A DNA stretch of 64,000 nt from Sindora glabra (taxonomy: Eukaryota; Streptophyta; Magnoliopsida; Fabales; Fabaceae). A model generated the notes under the pieces. It did not search any database. It saw nothing but the letters and a program-made list of their open reading frames with translations, and was not told the DNA's origin. The position numbers were made by a program, and so were the translations under genes. The stretch covers positions 78,734,130-78,798,129 of the forward strand of contig CM035232.1 of NCBI GenBank assembly GCA_020226215.1, written 5' to 3'. Positions 1 to 11,888 of this stretch are shown here, in pieces; position 1 is the first letter of the stretch; every line of letters starts with the position of its first letter.

Positions 1-914
1 CATTATAGGTGTCCCTACATTCATTAATTATATTCTTCTTTCACTAGTTATTTTAGTATTATATATAAAGAAAGGGAGTGATAATTATAATAAAAGAAAA
101 AAGAAGGGATTAATGATGTTACTTATGAAATTTGAAGCATGTAATAATCATCATTTTTATAAATGAGAGACTAAATTTTGTGTCTACTCCTTTTTATTTT
201 ATTCATGATTTTTTACCTTAATTTGTGTAGATCAATAAAATTGCTTGAAATTATTTTTTATATTTGAATATGTATTCAATTTTTTTTAAAATTGTCAATC
301 TAAATTAATGTATTGCTAAAATTCACTCCCCAATTACTAATCTTATTTATTCACATTTTCATGTTAGAATATATATTATTTACCTTAACCATCTACTTTT
401 TGTCTAGGTGTGATTTATGCTTCCATTTAAGTTATAATTAAGAATAAATTATTTTCACCTTTCTTGAAATTTGGACTAATTATACTCCTCACCCTTCAAT
501 TTTCAATTTTGACATTTACCCTTTAAAGTTAATAGATGAAAATGCCCTCATGCATTACACCATATCTAAAGACTCTTCGCTTATTTCTTGCTCTCTTTTT
601 CTCTAACTTGATGCAATCTAATGTTCCTAATTAAAGCTAATGAAAGGAGAAAAAAAAGGTAATACATATTAATTAGTGAATTAAGAAGAGGAAAGAAATA
701 AAATTAAAAAAGGGAAAATAATAGATAGGAAAGCACATAAAAATAAAGTAAAGATAGAGGTTTAATGTTAAATTTAGAACATAGAAATCAAACTTAAGTT
801 AAATATTTTTTTTAAATATTTATTTTTATTTTACGTATTTACTATTATAAAAATATAAGAATAAAAATGTAAAAATTAATAATACCATTAGATTAATCAT
901 TTATTAGATAAATA
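1..914. other. AT-rich DNA, no gene seen
   Basis: No coding frame with recognisable motifs. The minus-strand gypsy-1 element to the right would be expected to continue here with reverse transcriptase, but no RT motif is visible, so that element is probably truncated. Confidence 0.5.
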
Positions 915-1262
915 ATTATTTTAACTTGTTGATAATTTGATATATAAGTTTTATTTTTAAAGGGTTAACATTAAATTTGCTGCAAATTTTATTTGAATTA
1001 AAATCATTTATATCAAACAAAATTTGATTAGTAGGCATTGTATGTTCATGAACTATTATAAGGCAAGTTTCTATCTTATAGGTGCCTATTAGGAGTTTAT
1101 CAACTAAAATCACTACAATGAAAGGTGTATTCATAGGTGTAGAGGGTTATTATAAGTAGCAATTTTTCTAATATAAAGAACGTGTGACATTAAGATTAAA
1201 TAAAAGTTTAACTAGAGAGTTCTCAATTTTGGGGGTTCCTAATACTACAACAATGGAAGCTT
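915..1262 (-). pseudogene. gypsy-1 aspartic-protease-like remnant
   Basis: Read on the minus strand, this follows the gag zinc knuckle of the same element. It contains a gag-protease linker of the AQAS..VVV.GT type common in plant Ty3/gypsy polyproteins, then a segment in the place of the protease active site. There the usual LFDPGAT-like motif reads LFNLNVT, so the catalytic Asp is lost. A 72-codon open stretch (916-1134) resembles the rest of the protease up to the expected NDFD-like strand. No reverse transcriptase follows. It is a dead fragment; the family call rests on motif order and spacing, not on a database match. Confidence 0.5.
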
Positions 1263-2202
1263 GGGCCTCTTGGTGCGTTAATGCATAAACTTTCATGTAA
1301 TTTTCACTTGCGACTCTTTCTTGGTTGATTGCATTAATATCTCTTAAGGGTGCCAGTTAATCTTTTAGAAGATTCATGAGTGGAGGATTTGGTGTATTCT
1401 ATTAAGAACCAGCATAACTAACACCTTGACTAATGATATTTTTAGGACATTATTTAGCCTTATGTCCTTTATAAGTGCACTTGAAACATGCTCCCCCAAA
1501 ATAGTTGCATGGACCATCATGGCAAGTTTAACGCCTTAAATCTTGCATGACTTTAAGTCAAAGGATGATTTAATTAATGGCTAGATGGTAAATTTAGGTA
1601 ACTCTTATGGCTTTTAGTTTTTCTCCCCATGGAAACTTCACTTTGTTAAAATAAAATGATGTTAGTCCTATGATGGAATCACCTTTATGTCTTTTGAATG
1701 CTACTTAGTCCTATGATGGAATCACCTTTATGTCTCTTGAATGCTACTTGAGGGAGCATTCCCTTTGATGATTGTATTTGATTGTGATTCTCAAATCGAC
1801 CTTACTTCTTATTTCTCACTTGAATCTCTCTTTCCTTCCATTTTTTAATCTTGAATTCAAACCTTAATGCTTAATCTAACACTTAATGGTAAGTAGTGGT
1901 GTCAATTAACATGAATCCACTTAAAATAAAAGTCATTAAGGCCTTGCACGAACCTCTTAACTTTGGCCTTATCAGTAGGAACCAAATAAGCAACATATTT
2001 GGAAAGTCTTGTAAATTAAACATCGTACTCAATAATAGAAAGGTTTTCTTGCTTTAGGCATTCAAACTAACTTTACTTGTCATACACTTAGAGGCAGGAA
2101 ATAGTCGATAAAGCTCTCTTGAAAGGTTACCTAAGTCATTGGTGCCAATTATGGATCTCTACCCTTTATGGCACTTATGAACCAATAGTGCACCATGCCA
2201 TC
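1263..2202 (-). pseudogene. gypsy-1 gag, C-terminal part with zinc knuckle
   Basis: Minus-strand gag of a Ty3/gypsy retrotransposon. From about 2190 downwards the frames give, in order, a gag core (a WF.. stretch, then FQESFIDYF and PLSV), an IEYD..F..LSKYVAYLVPTDKAKV-type helix region and a VQGL motif, all typical of plant retrotransposon gag. Near 1440-1560 lies a CX2CX4HX4C zinc knuckle with all four ligands (CFKC..GH..C) but a stop codon inside it. There are several stops and frameshifts, and a 43-bp tandem duplication at 1662-1747. The upstream half of gag lies beyond the solo LTR at 2203-5079; the frames on the two sides are in register once the LTR and one target-site copy are discounted. 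Confidence 0.75.
1662..1747. repeat. 43-bp tandem duplication inside gypsy-1 gag
   Basis: Two adjacent 43-bp copies (1662-1704 and 1705-1747), identical by eye except for one T/C difference. The unit is not a multiple of three, so it shifts the gag frame. The near identity in a heavily decayed element marks it as a recent event. Confidence 0.9.
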
Positions 2203-5079
2203 TGTAATGTCCTGAATTTTTAATTCTATCATTTGAATCTCTAAATTCTGAGGCTGCAGAAATGAAGAGTACGTTTGAATTAGCTTGGTGGGTGAATCTT
2301 AAGTTGAAAGGAATTAAGTGTAAGTGTAATCAAAATTTTGAAGGAAAAAGGATAGTAGGAAAAGAATTAATTTTCCTAAACAGTATAGATGATAAGAGGA
2401 GGTTAGAAAATCCTAAAAAAGGGAGTTTTCTAAGTCTAACAGTGTAAGAAATTTTAAACAGACAGAAATCTTATAGACTAAATTGTAAAAGTACAAAATC
2501 GGGTGTGGGTTAAAGTGTGAATAATAAAAAATTTAGGATCTAATATGAATAATCAAGAATTTGGGGTGTAGTATGTAATTTCATAAAGTGTGACCAATAG
2601 ACACATGACAAGTATCATTATAAAAAGAAAATGGCAAGAATAGCCTTACTAATTGATGAAAAAGGACTAAAATATCCTTGAAAATTTTAAAAATAACTAA
2701 AATACCCTTGAAGCTTCATGAAAACTCTTCTTCCTTCTCCTTTCTTCTCCAAGCCATAGACCACCTCCATGAAAGCACCAAAAATGTGCAAGAGAGAGAA
2801 GGAAGAGAGAGAAAATTTCTTTTAGCCTTTTCAGCTAAAAATAGTGAGAATTAGGCTTAAGTGTAGAAGACAAAGTTGCTCATCTCATTAAGCTCTATCT
2901 ATTGGTGTATTTAGATTGAAGAAACCTCAAGTTTGATCAAGTTTGGTGAGCTCTAAGTGAGGATTTTCAAGTTGCACCAAGAGGTAAAAATGTTCTCCTC
3001 TAAAAGCTCTTTAATGTACTCTTTTTAATTTCTTGAAATTTTGATGTTGGTGTGGTCAAAGGTGGTTGACCATGGAGTTTTGAATAATTTGAGCATGTTT
3101 AATGATGTTTTGGATGTTGTTATGCTAATCTATGGCTTTGGTTTGGTGTAAAAACAACAAGAAATCATGATGTACACACTAGGTTTCTAGAGGCATAATG
3201 GTGCATGTATGGATTTGGCATGATTTATTTGGAATTTGGCTAAATTGATGAAATTAGAATAATTCTTATGAATTATGAAGTTTATGGAAGATGAAATTTG
3301 CAATTATGAAAGTTTGTGTGAAAATACCCTTTTGAAAGCTAAAACCATGAGCATAGGAAAGGAAGGAGTATTAGCCATTTAATTGTATTTTTGGAAGATT
3401 GAAATAATGTATTACAATGAAATTTAGGAAGTATTGGAATGTACATTAAAATTTAGGTCACATCCTTCATGGTTTGGTGTATGTGGAGGAAATGAAGAAT
3501 GTATGAAGTTTAAGAAAAATGATGATGTTCTAATAAGAATTATGATGTGTATTTATGTAGACTAAGAAGTGACAAGTTAGGAAGGCAAGAGGAATTGTAA
3601 AGAAATTTTTAAGTGAGGGCCAAAGAATTATCTCTATTGGAAGTTTTTAAAAGGTAGCTAGCTTTATCCTTAAACTCTATTTTCTATTTACATACTTTTC
3701 TATATCTTGTGCCATTGTATAGAATGTGTACAAAATTGTTGTGTGCGGTACCTATGGCCCGAGTACCTTAGGAAGACAGTGAAATGCTGTATGTGAGGCC
3801 TATGGCCCGAGTACCCCGGGAAGACAGTGAAATTATTGTATATGAAGCCTAGGTACAATTATTTGTGACGGCCATCTAGATATCTATATGAGTCCTTGAA
3901 TGGGCTTGATAATTGTTGTGTGTGGTGCATGATTCCTACAATGGTATTAGATGACAATGATATGAAATAATGTGTTAAATTATTGATTAATTGGTTTTGG
4001 AATGTATATTTTATTGGCTTAAGGATCTGGAATGGCTTGATATATTTTTCTTGAAATAGCTAGCTACTGGGAAACCTTGTTTCTTATGTTTATATATTGT
4101 TACTAACCATTTCAGGTGATGCTTCTAAAGGCCCTCTTGACAAAGGAGAATAATGTTTTAAAATTATATTAAAAATGTCTATATAGTTTGTGATGTTAGT
4201 ATGTGATGGATATATATTTTGTAAGTTGAACTTTTTGTATAACTATATGACCCTTGCCTATATTATATGAAACATATGAATTTGATGTATTGTGAGTTGG
4301 TTTGGAGTAGAAGGCAACTTAGTATGCAATATGTGTGAAATTGGAAATGACCAAATAAATAGTAAATGACCAAATGAACAGTAAATTCGTAGGCAGTAAG
4401 AGGAGTATGTTTGCAGGGACTTTTGGTTAAGTTTTGATGCTCTAAAAATTATGATAAAATCCAGGAGTGAACTTCATTTATTTACCATCCTCTGTGCCAA
4501 AATTCAGCTTAAAATAAGCTCTTCTGCTATGTGAATTTATTACACGTTTTGGACTGCCCTGTTACCGTCACAGTATTGAGTACTAATTGTAACTCAGTGA
4601 TCAAAAGGAGTAAATGAATAAATTTTGATCTAAAAATTTTATGATCAAAATTTTATGGCAAGTATATAACATGTTAATCAAGTCTCATACTAGATTTGAG
4701 CTTATTCGGAGTTTATTTACCCCCTGAAATAAGGATTTACTTTTACAATTGTGAATTCTGGACAGCACTAGGATAGAAACACTTTTCTATGAGTTTTGAA
4801 AGGCCTAATGATGTCTAAATAGTGTCAAATTTTTACATGATGAAGTTAACACGTGAAAGGTTCATAGAATTTAATTTCATGATTTTTGGAGTTCTGCAAA
4901 GTAGTTTTTCATATTTTTGAAGTTGGTCTAGTAATTCTAAAAATGAGCAAAAAATTTTTGAAACTCAAAATCTGTAATATTTTGTTTCACAAAATCTTAA
5001 ATTGGCTTTGAAAATGCCTAATTATGCAATAATTATCTATTTAATGAGGATTAAGGTGTTAATAAGTAAGGGAGTTACA
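2203..5079 (+). mobile_element. Solo LTR (2.88 kb) inserted in gypsy-1 gag
   Basis: The segment begins TGTAATG and ends GTTACA, so the ends are TG...CA with a short inverted TGTAA/TTACA. It is flanked by a perfect 5-bp target duplication CCATC (2198-2202 and 5080-5084). No gag or pol motif occurs inside, and no second LTR copy is visible, so it is a solo LTR left by LTR-LTR recombination. A pyrimidine-rich leader-like block (about 2715-2760), a purine-rich block (about 2795-2815) and a GAGGTAAAA donor-like sequence near 2980 suggest plus orientation. It holds a 48-bp tandem repeat at 3751. The LTR is long, as in some plant chromoviruses; the lineage is not determined. Confidence 0.85.
3751..3850. 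repeat. 48-bp tandem repeat in the solo LTR
   Basis: Units start at 3751 and 3799 with CCTATGGCCCGAGTACC, followed by a GGAAGACAGTGAAAT block; a third partial unit starts about 3847. It is clearly more GC-rich than the surrounding LTR. Confidence 0.85.
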
Positions 5080-5084
5080 CCATC

Positions 5085-5500
5085 CAATTGGTAACCTACA
5101 AGTCTAATTAACAATTGTTTACGGCATCCTAACCTTTTCTCTTAGTGCTCTATTTGGTCAAGAAACTAGTATGGATCCATTGTGAGATCAATGCTAGTTA
5201 AATTTAAGAACTCATGGACTATCCAGATTTATTTTTAGCAACCATTTCAAAAAGGGTACACCTTCTTTCTCGCCTTTCCTCTCTATCATGATCCCTATTA
5301 TTATCATTTGATTTTTACTTTGTTCATGCCTTTGATTCTATTCAAGAACCTTAGTAACCTAATCTATCATTTGCTGCATGAAGTTTATAGCTCAAGGAGG
5401 GAACTTTTATTCACTATTTTTCATCTCATCTTGTTTACTACTTCAAGCTTATGAACCCGTAGAAAATTCCTTATGTTTAGGTTCATTAGCTCATGCTTGA
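5085..5500 (-). pseudogene. gypsy-1 gag, N-terminal part
   Basis: Minus-strand continuation of gypsy-1 gag on the far side of the solo LTR. Readable pieces include a glutamine/asparagine-rich helix (QQMI..VTKVLE.NQRHEQ), charged residues, then DPY.FLDQIEH and a basic LGC..QLLIRLVGYQLDG segment. These match the order of the plant retrotransposon gag domain, where FLDQIE-type and LVAYQLDG-type motifs are conserved. Internal stops are present. The conserved motif is cut by the solo LTR immediately after position 5085. Confidence 0.7.
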
Positions 5501-5750
5501 CTACTAGTATTAAGCATTTTCTAATTCTTAAAATTTTCTAAATGGTCAAACAACAATTAAGACAAGCACCAACCAATCTATCACAGAAAAACTCCACCAC
5601 TAACATCATTAAGTAATATAAGGTCCATCAAAATGTTATTGGTGATTTGTGATCCCAAGTGCAAACTTACCATTAGTACAATTATGGTAAAAAAACTATT
5701 CGGATAACACATAATATAACATATGAGCCTTATCTCACAAGGAACCTAAA

Positions 5751-5763
5751 GCTCTAACATTAA
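5751..5763 (-). other. Possible tRNA-Met primer-binding site of gypsy-1
   Basis: The plus-strand sequence GCTCTAACATTA matches the reverse of the usual TGGTATCAGAGC primer site at 8 of 12 positions, and most differences are transitions. It lies about 260 bases upstream of the recognisable gag start on the minus strand, as expected. Confidence 0.4.
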
Positions 5764-6440
5764 CTTTATCATGACTTAACCCTAGTTGTGATCGATGTGG
5801 AACTCACTACTCGATTTTCACTAATCTAATCCATACTTTTCACTAACATAATGAAGCATGAATAGGGATTTGAGAAAGTTTTCATGCATTAAAAAGGAAA
5901 GGAATTAATTTCATTTTGCAAAATATAATTCAATTACAAAAAAAAGTTAAGCTTGCTTATAATCTATCAAACTTAAAGATAAGTCAACCCAATTAGCCTT
6001 AAAAGAAAGAGGTTTTATTCTCATACCTTTAACCTATAGATGATAAATCCTAAACACCTAGCCAAATGAAAATATCATATATTGTCTAAGCCATATCAAA
6101 TAATCTTAAAAGAGCTTAACTTTAAAGTGGTAATGGAGAATTAATTGAATATTTGTAAAAGAAAATACACTAAGGTATAAGTCTAGGGCTTAATAAGCAA
6201 ACATTTTAGTTCAATTAAACATAAACAATAATTATAAATTTACCAATTGAATCTACTTTCGTGTAAACCTAAACATTTATACATATTTTACAATACAATA
6301 CCCATTAGTATCATCACTTTCATTTATAATCATTCACACTCACTAGTACTATCACTTAATTTTTCATATTCATCCATATCATAATCTCATCATATAGTAC
6401 ATAAAAATAAAAAATAAAAAAAAAGTAAATAAATCTCCTT
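5764..6440 (-). other. Presumed LTR of gypsy-1, proximal part
   Basis: Non-coding AT-rich sequence directly beyond the possible primer site of gypsy-1, so by position it should be the 3' end of its 5' LTR. No second LTR copy is visible in the window to prove it. It is interrupted by the Athila-type solo LTR that starts at 6446. Confidence 0.35.
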
Positions 6441-6445
6441 ATGAC

Positions 6446-8049
6446 TAATATAAGAAATTTTCTATATTATTTTCTCCTATTTCATACCTTTTAGTATGTT
6501 ATATTTGCTTAATTTCATAGAATTGGCTTTATTTTATAATTTGAGGTTAGTTTTACATTAAATTGAAATTATTTAGTTAATGCTAGATTTTTACACTATT
6601 TCAATCTTTTAGCTATATCTTGGGCTTTAGATGTTAGATTGGAGTGACCTTTATATCATTAGAAAGCTTAAAGAAAGCCCTACAACTTTAATGTTTTGGT
6701 CAAAGTCTAGTTTGGACTTTTAGAAGGTCTTATTTAGTCAAGAACTTGAAGCCCAATTTTTATTCTAACAAAGCTAACTTTGGTTTTTAGGTCACATCTA
6801 AAGTTTTGGAGATTTGATTGATGTAAAACCAATGCCCAAAGCTTCTTATAATCTAGCTCTACAATTTAATATTTATAGTTTATGAAAACTATATAGTCTT
6901 AGTAGTCTTACATTAGGTGGAATTCAGACCTATGAGAATTCACTACTGTAATTCTTGAAGTTTGTTACATTGTAAAAATAGGTTCTGGGCTTCTCAAAAT
7001 TAGCAAAGCCCTATTCTTGTAATCTAAAGAGGTATAGGATTTAGATCCACTAGCTTTTCATAGTTATCAAGTCATATTAGGAAGCAAGAAGACATTAGAC
7101 AAGACTAGACATCTTAGAGAATTCAGTAGGTAGTTTTCTTTTTCTTTTCTTCTACCTTTTATTCTTCTATCATGGAAGGTTAAGTTATTGGTTCATTGAA
7201 GGATTTTAAGGCTTTTTTCTATTTATATTATAAAATTCTAATTTGTAATATTATTTCTTCTAATCAAATTTTCTCTTTCCCTAATTCTTTATGCTGATTA
7301 CTTTAAATTTGCATGTATTAAGTGTTAATTTAGTATAATTAGTATTCAACCTTGTAATTTCTTATTCTTATCCATTTTTATGATAAATAGTGGTTGGTTA
7401 ATTATGGCTTTACATATAAGGATAGAAGGTTGAAAAATTAATTTAGAGGTTTCTAATTTAATTCCTCAATTAAACTAAATTCTATCTTTAAATCAATTTC
7501 AATCTAACTTCGTTATGGATTATAATGGTTGCTTAACTCAACTAGTCTTAATTGATCAAATTCTAGATAGTTATCTAGTAGATAATTCAAGGTTGAGAAA
7601 TCAATTGAAATAATTAATTCTTTTGTAATCTATGATTAATCTATATTAAAAGTTCTAAAATCCTTAGATTGATTACTTGACTATATTAATTTTCTTTCTT
7701 GCTATTTTACTTTTATGCTTTGTTTTGTTTAGTACATTTATTTCAATTTCAAATTAAACCCTTCAATTTTGGTTTTATGTTCATTCTACATTTTGTCTTT
7801 TGCATTCTATATATTGTCTGAATCTTGCTTGCATTCCAATTCATTATTGTTTTACTTTTATTTGCATTAGTTACTTCTATTTTTAATGCCTAAATAACTT
7901 AAGTAATTGTGTAATCATTGTTAGTAAGTCAATTGAGAAAAGATAAATTAAGTTATCACTAGGCTACAACTTGGTTTATCTGACTATATTGTATTATTTT
8001 TAGTAAACTAGTAATAATCTAATTTTGATGTGTTACGACATGCATGTCA
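6446..8049 (+). mobile_element. Athila-family solo LTR (1.6 kb)
   Basis: This block aligns along its length with the two LTRs of the Athila-like element at 18596-28742. Shared landmarks in order are the TTTTCTCCT...CTTTTAGTATGTTATATTTG-type start, the GGCTTTATTTTATAATTTGAGG block, the ATCTTGGGCTTT block, the CTTTTTTCTAT..ATTATAAAATTCTAA region and the terminal AATTTTGATG...ATGTCA. The start reads TAATA where the other copies read TGATA/TGATG. Flanks ATGAC (6441-6445) and GTAAC (8050-8054) differ by two transitions and may be a decayed 5-bp target duplication. No internal element sequence adjoins either side, so it is a solo LTR. Confidence 0.85.
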
Positions 8050-9600
8050 GTAACTCTTGGCTAGCCTTATGCATCATGAGCTCATCTCTATGCCTTCTAA
8101 GTTTGCTTTATTCTTTCATAGATGATTACTAGACATAAATGTTCATACATCACATCACCTTTATCATATTTCTCATGATTCAACATAATCTTTCTTATCA
8201 AGATCATAAATTTCAATTCACAATCATTCCATACCTCTTTGCATGACCACATTTCATTTTCATCATCAACTATCACTTAAATAAAGAATAAAATAACATA
8301 TCACACTTAGTATTCAAGTTCTCTTTCATATTTCATTCATTTGAGCTTTACAAGGAATAATCAACTACATAGTTAACTATGTAATTAATTATAAGGAATA
8401 TTGGGTTAGGTTTAAATGTCAAGTAATTGACTATAAGCCCTTAGCTTATTACTCATAATCAACTATGGGCCTTTAAAAAGTGAGATCTTGTTTAATAGTT
8501 AACTATATAATCAATTATGGTCTTCTAAAAGGTATACCTTTTAGTCATAATTGACTATGTAGTTAATTACAAGCCTTCTAAGGCCAACTTTACATTTGGC
8601 TAATTGATTATGGCTACCTAAAGAGCAATACTTAGGTCATCATCAATTATGTAGTCTATTACTACTATTTTTTTATATTTTTAGCTAAAAATACTATTCA
8701 TTCAGCCATTAATGCCACTCTAATGCATTTATTACTCTTCCAATCCTTACCAAATTATAAATACATATTTAAGGCTCCTTAATCGTGCCATTTCTAAGAT
8801 CAAAATCCAATCAAACATCATAAATCATCATATTCTTCACATAATCATGAAAACTAAAAACTCATACTTAAATTAAATAAAAACCATTTACAATCCTAAA
8901 CTAAGATAGAATGTTTACTCACCTAATATAAAAGACGAGTTAGAAGGTTGGATTTATTGTCTTATGACCTTAATCAATCAAAATTTCAAAGTATTTCACA
9001 TTAGGTTTCATTTCTTCCTCCTTTAGGGTTATAGACCCGAATCCTTCCAAATCTTAAGAAAACAAAAAAAAATCTAGTTGTCATAGAGATCTTACCTTGT
9101 TTATGTGAATGATTTGATAAAGATTACTCCTTAATTGCTTAATTAAAGAAGAACTATAAAGGACAAGAAGAAAATTAAGGGAGGAATTAGGGTTTAAGAA
9201 ATAAAGAATAGTAAGGAATAAGGGCTAAAGTTAGGTTTAATATAGGTAAGGGTGTTTTGAAATTTTATTCTAAATTTCCTCCATGCTCACATGCTTACCT
9301 CTATAAACACTTATAACCTTTAATTCTTTTGTTCAATACACTTTTTGTCACATAAACTTTACAAGTTCTTCATTTCAAGCCCATTCATTTATTCAAAAAT
9401 TTTATTTAAAACTCATTTAATTAACTAATTCTTTTTCCTCAATGTCCTGGTCATATTTTTTCTTACCTAAAATTTATTCATTCTACTTAAAATTTTTGTT
9501 TCAAATTATTGATCTTAAAAGTAATTAATTATTCCTTCTCAACATGAAATTTTAAAACCCTAGAATTCTAAAAAAAAAAACTGAAGAACATAAAGTAGAA
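8050..9600 (-). other. Presumed distal LTR sequence of gypsy-1
   Basis: No coding motif. Read on the minus strand, 9240-9010 has an AAACCCTAATTCC block, a CTTCTTCTT-like stretch and an AAGGTAAGATCTC donor-like site, a layout often seen in long plant gypsy LTR leaders. It also contains the iterated motif at 8350-8665. By position it would be the rest of the LTR split by the solo LTR at 6446-8049. The outer boundary is not determined. Confidence 0.35.
8350..8665. repeat. Iterated palindromic TAGTTAACTA-like motif
   Basis: About seven variants of a roughly 20-base motif (ATAATTGACTATGTAGTTAA and its reverse complement) recur at 8360-8390, 8430, 8455, 8510, 8547, 8605 and 8640. They are separated by short spacers often containing CCTTTTAA or GGCCTTCTAA-like words. 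Both orientations occur, and the core TAGTTAACTA is palindromic. Confidence 0.7.
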
Positions 9601-11603
9601 AGTAAAAAACCTTAAAGATGAATCTGACTAAGAAAGAGGAAGAGAATTATACTTGAATCTTGGATTTGAGATTGGTTTAAATCTTAAATCTACATTTAAT
9701 ATTTCTTCCTCCTTTGATAACACCTACATCTCCCTTATGACTTTGCCTTTGTTTACTCCTTCTAGCACTTCATTTTCTCCTCCCTAGCATTTCCAACCTT
9801 ACCATTGATGAGTCCACCAACACTTAGCCACCCTTGTAAATCTATCAATAACTCATTGGTCCCATGAAATGGCATTGGATTCTTGAAATACTCTCTCAAT
9901 CTATACATAGATTTTCACCAGACTATGCGAGAAATGATTAAATCATGATAAAATGTTGATTAGAGAAAAGATGTAAATTATTTCTATGGTCTTCTATCAC
10001 GACTCACTCCTAACCGTGACTAGCATAGATCGCATTACCAGTTTCCACTAACTTTAATAATTTTTCTTTCTTTCTATTCAATAGGAGTTTCCAAATTTTT
10101 AGAAGGACTCAAAAATTTATTCTAAAATTTCTATAAAAAAATAAATAAAGTCTTCCCTATTTTTGGATACTTCTTGAAAGTCACACACCATATAATATAA
10201 AACCTATTTTTATCCAAATATGACAACAATAGATATACACACAATACTTTAAAATCTTTAGACGTGGGCACAACAAACAATTAAACACATTAAGTGTTGA
10301 TTTAACACAACGTTTATTTCTACTTTTAATTTCCTATCTAACTATCAAATTCCTTTAGTAGAGTGATCTTGGATCTCCATAAATGCAGTAAGCTCAAATC
10401 TTAACCTAAAAACATTATACATTAAATGAAAGAGTTATGAAAACTTAGTGAACATATATCTACCATTACTTTGTAGGAGCTTTAACTATATATATTTGTA
10501 AGGTTATATACTAGCCATGGTTTTAATCTAAAACTAATCACAAACCCATTTCCTTGGATCTCTAAATTACATAGCACTAAACCTCAGGTCAATTGTACAC
10601 CTGCACATAACTAGATTTTATATCTCATATCATAGATCATAGTATTGCCAACTATTCGCTAGCACACTAAATTGTTATCATATTACATACTATCCATTTT
10701 GGATAGATATCATAATCACAAACAACCACTTAAATTCAAACATAAACAAATCATCACAATCACATCAAGTTGAATAGTAATATCTAATTACAGATAGTTT
10801 CCAATATCACATCATATCATGCATATAGTTACAGTAATTATGCATGTAGCCACTTTCTAATTTCAAGGCCATTTCTATACTTTCTTAACTACTCACTAAG
10901 AATTTCTCATTCGGCTCTCAAATTAATCTTATATCTTCCACAACTGTTAGCCAAGAATTTTCCATTCGACTTTTAGAGTATCATTCCAATACAATTTACA
11001 ATTTCTAATATTACTGCTCTAGCATAGTTCATAGTTTGCAATGCCATCCATTACAGGATGCATAGATAGTATATACATGAAAGCTTAACTCATAAATCAC
11101 ATTTCACTCTATCATTTCTAGCATATAAGTGACAAATAGTTCAACCATAAACATTCAGTGATCATTAATAACATCATCATGCTTCCACTACGTACTTTGA
11201 TCAACTAGCAATCAATTAGCAGTTAACTACTTTTATACTAAGAAACTAAGCTTATATATAAATACATAAACATGAATGTGAATATGAAATCTATACCATC
11301 AATAGGAAGAATATAACTCACAATATCTAAAACATCTTTTTATTAACATAAAATAATGGTGAGATATATATACTCACCTGGTGATTCTAATCCACTATTG
11401 GAAGTTATGACATATCTATAATCTTTTCATATTTTTCTCCTAATATCATAGTCCACCAGAATAGTCTATAACTATTTAAATTTATTCCTTTTTTCCTTCC
11501 TAATTCACTATTCTGACATCCATTTCTACTATTTTAGTTTTTTATCATCTACCTCTTTATTGAATTACTTGCGAGAAAATAAAAAGGTCTCATTATATGG
11601 TGA
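9601..11603. other. AT-rich, LTR-like debris, no gene
   Basis: No coding region recognised. A two-copy degenerate direct repeat occurs at about 10898 and 10953 (period 55; AAGAATTT.CCATTCG.CT core), similar in style to repeats within plant gypsy LTRs. The stretch may be old LTR sequence, but I cannot define ends. Confidence 0.4.
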
Positions 11604-11888
11604 TTGGAAATTAGACTCAATTATGAAAATATTAAAGTTCCAACTTTAGAAAATTTACTCGATGCTACTAATGCAGCTTATGCTATCATGTCGTTGATTT
11701 TCAAATTTATCATCGAAAACAAATTAGGAATTCTTGTACATAATATATTTTCTAATCCAAGGCATAAAATAATCAATATGTTAGATTCTAATGGTACAAT
11801 TATACTAAAAAATGTGCATTGTTACTTTGGACCGTGGAAGATCAACATGGAGTATTTGGACTGCATGCATTCTAATTTAACTCCCTAA
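11604..11888 (+). other. Unassigned 94-codon open frame
   Basis: An open frame of 94 codons in AT-rich DNA. I do not recognise the product. It is mostly hydrophobic in the middle, with a slightly ordered C-terminal half (NGTIILKNVHCYFGPWK). The composition is less biased than in neighbouring spurious frames, so it could be a decayed exon or transposon fragment, but there is no supporting signal such as a promoter, splice context or neighbouring exon. Confidence 0.15.

Noticed and set aside
2262..2447. 61-codon open frame near the start of the solo LTR
   Set aside because: LTR sequence with no known motif and no support for translation.
8350..8665. CRISPR-like array
   Set aside because: Repeats are degenerate, occur in both orientations and have irregular spacing, in a plant genome; it is an LTR motif cluster.
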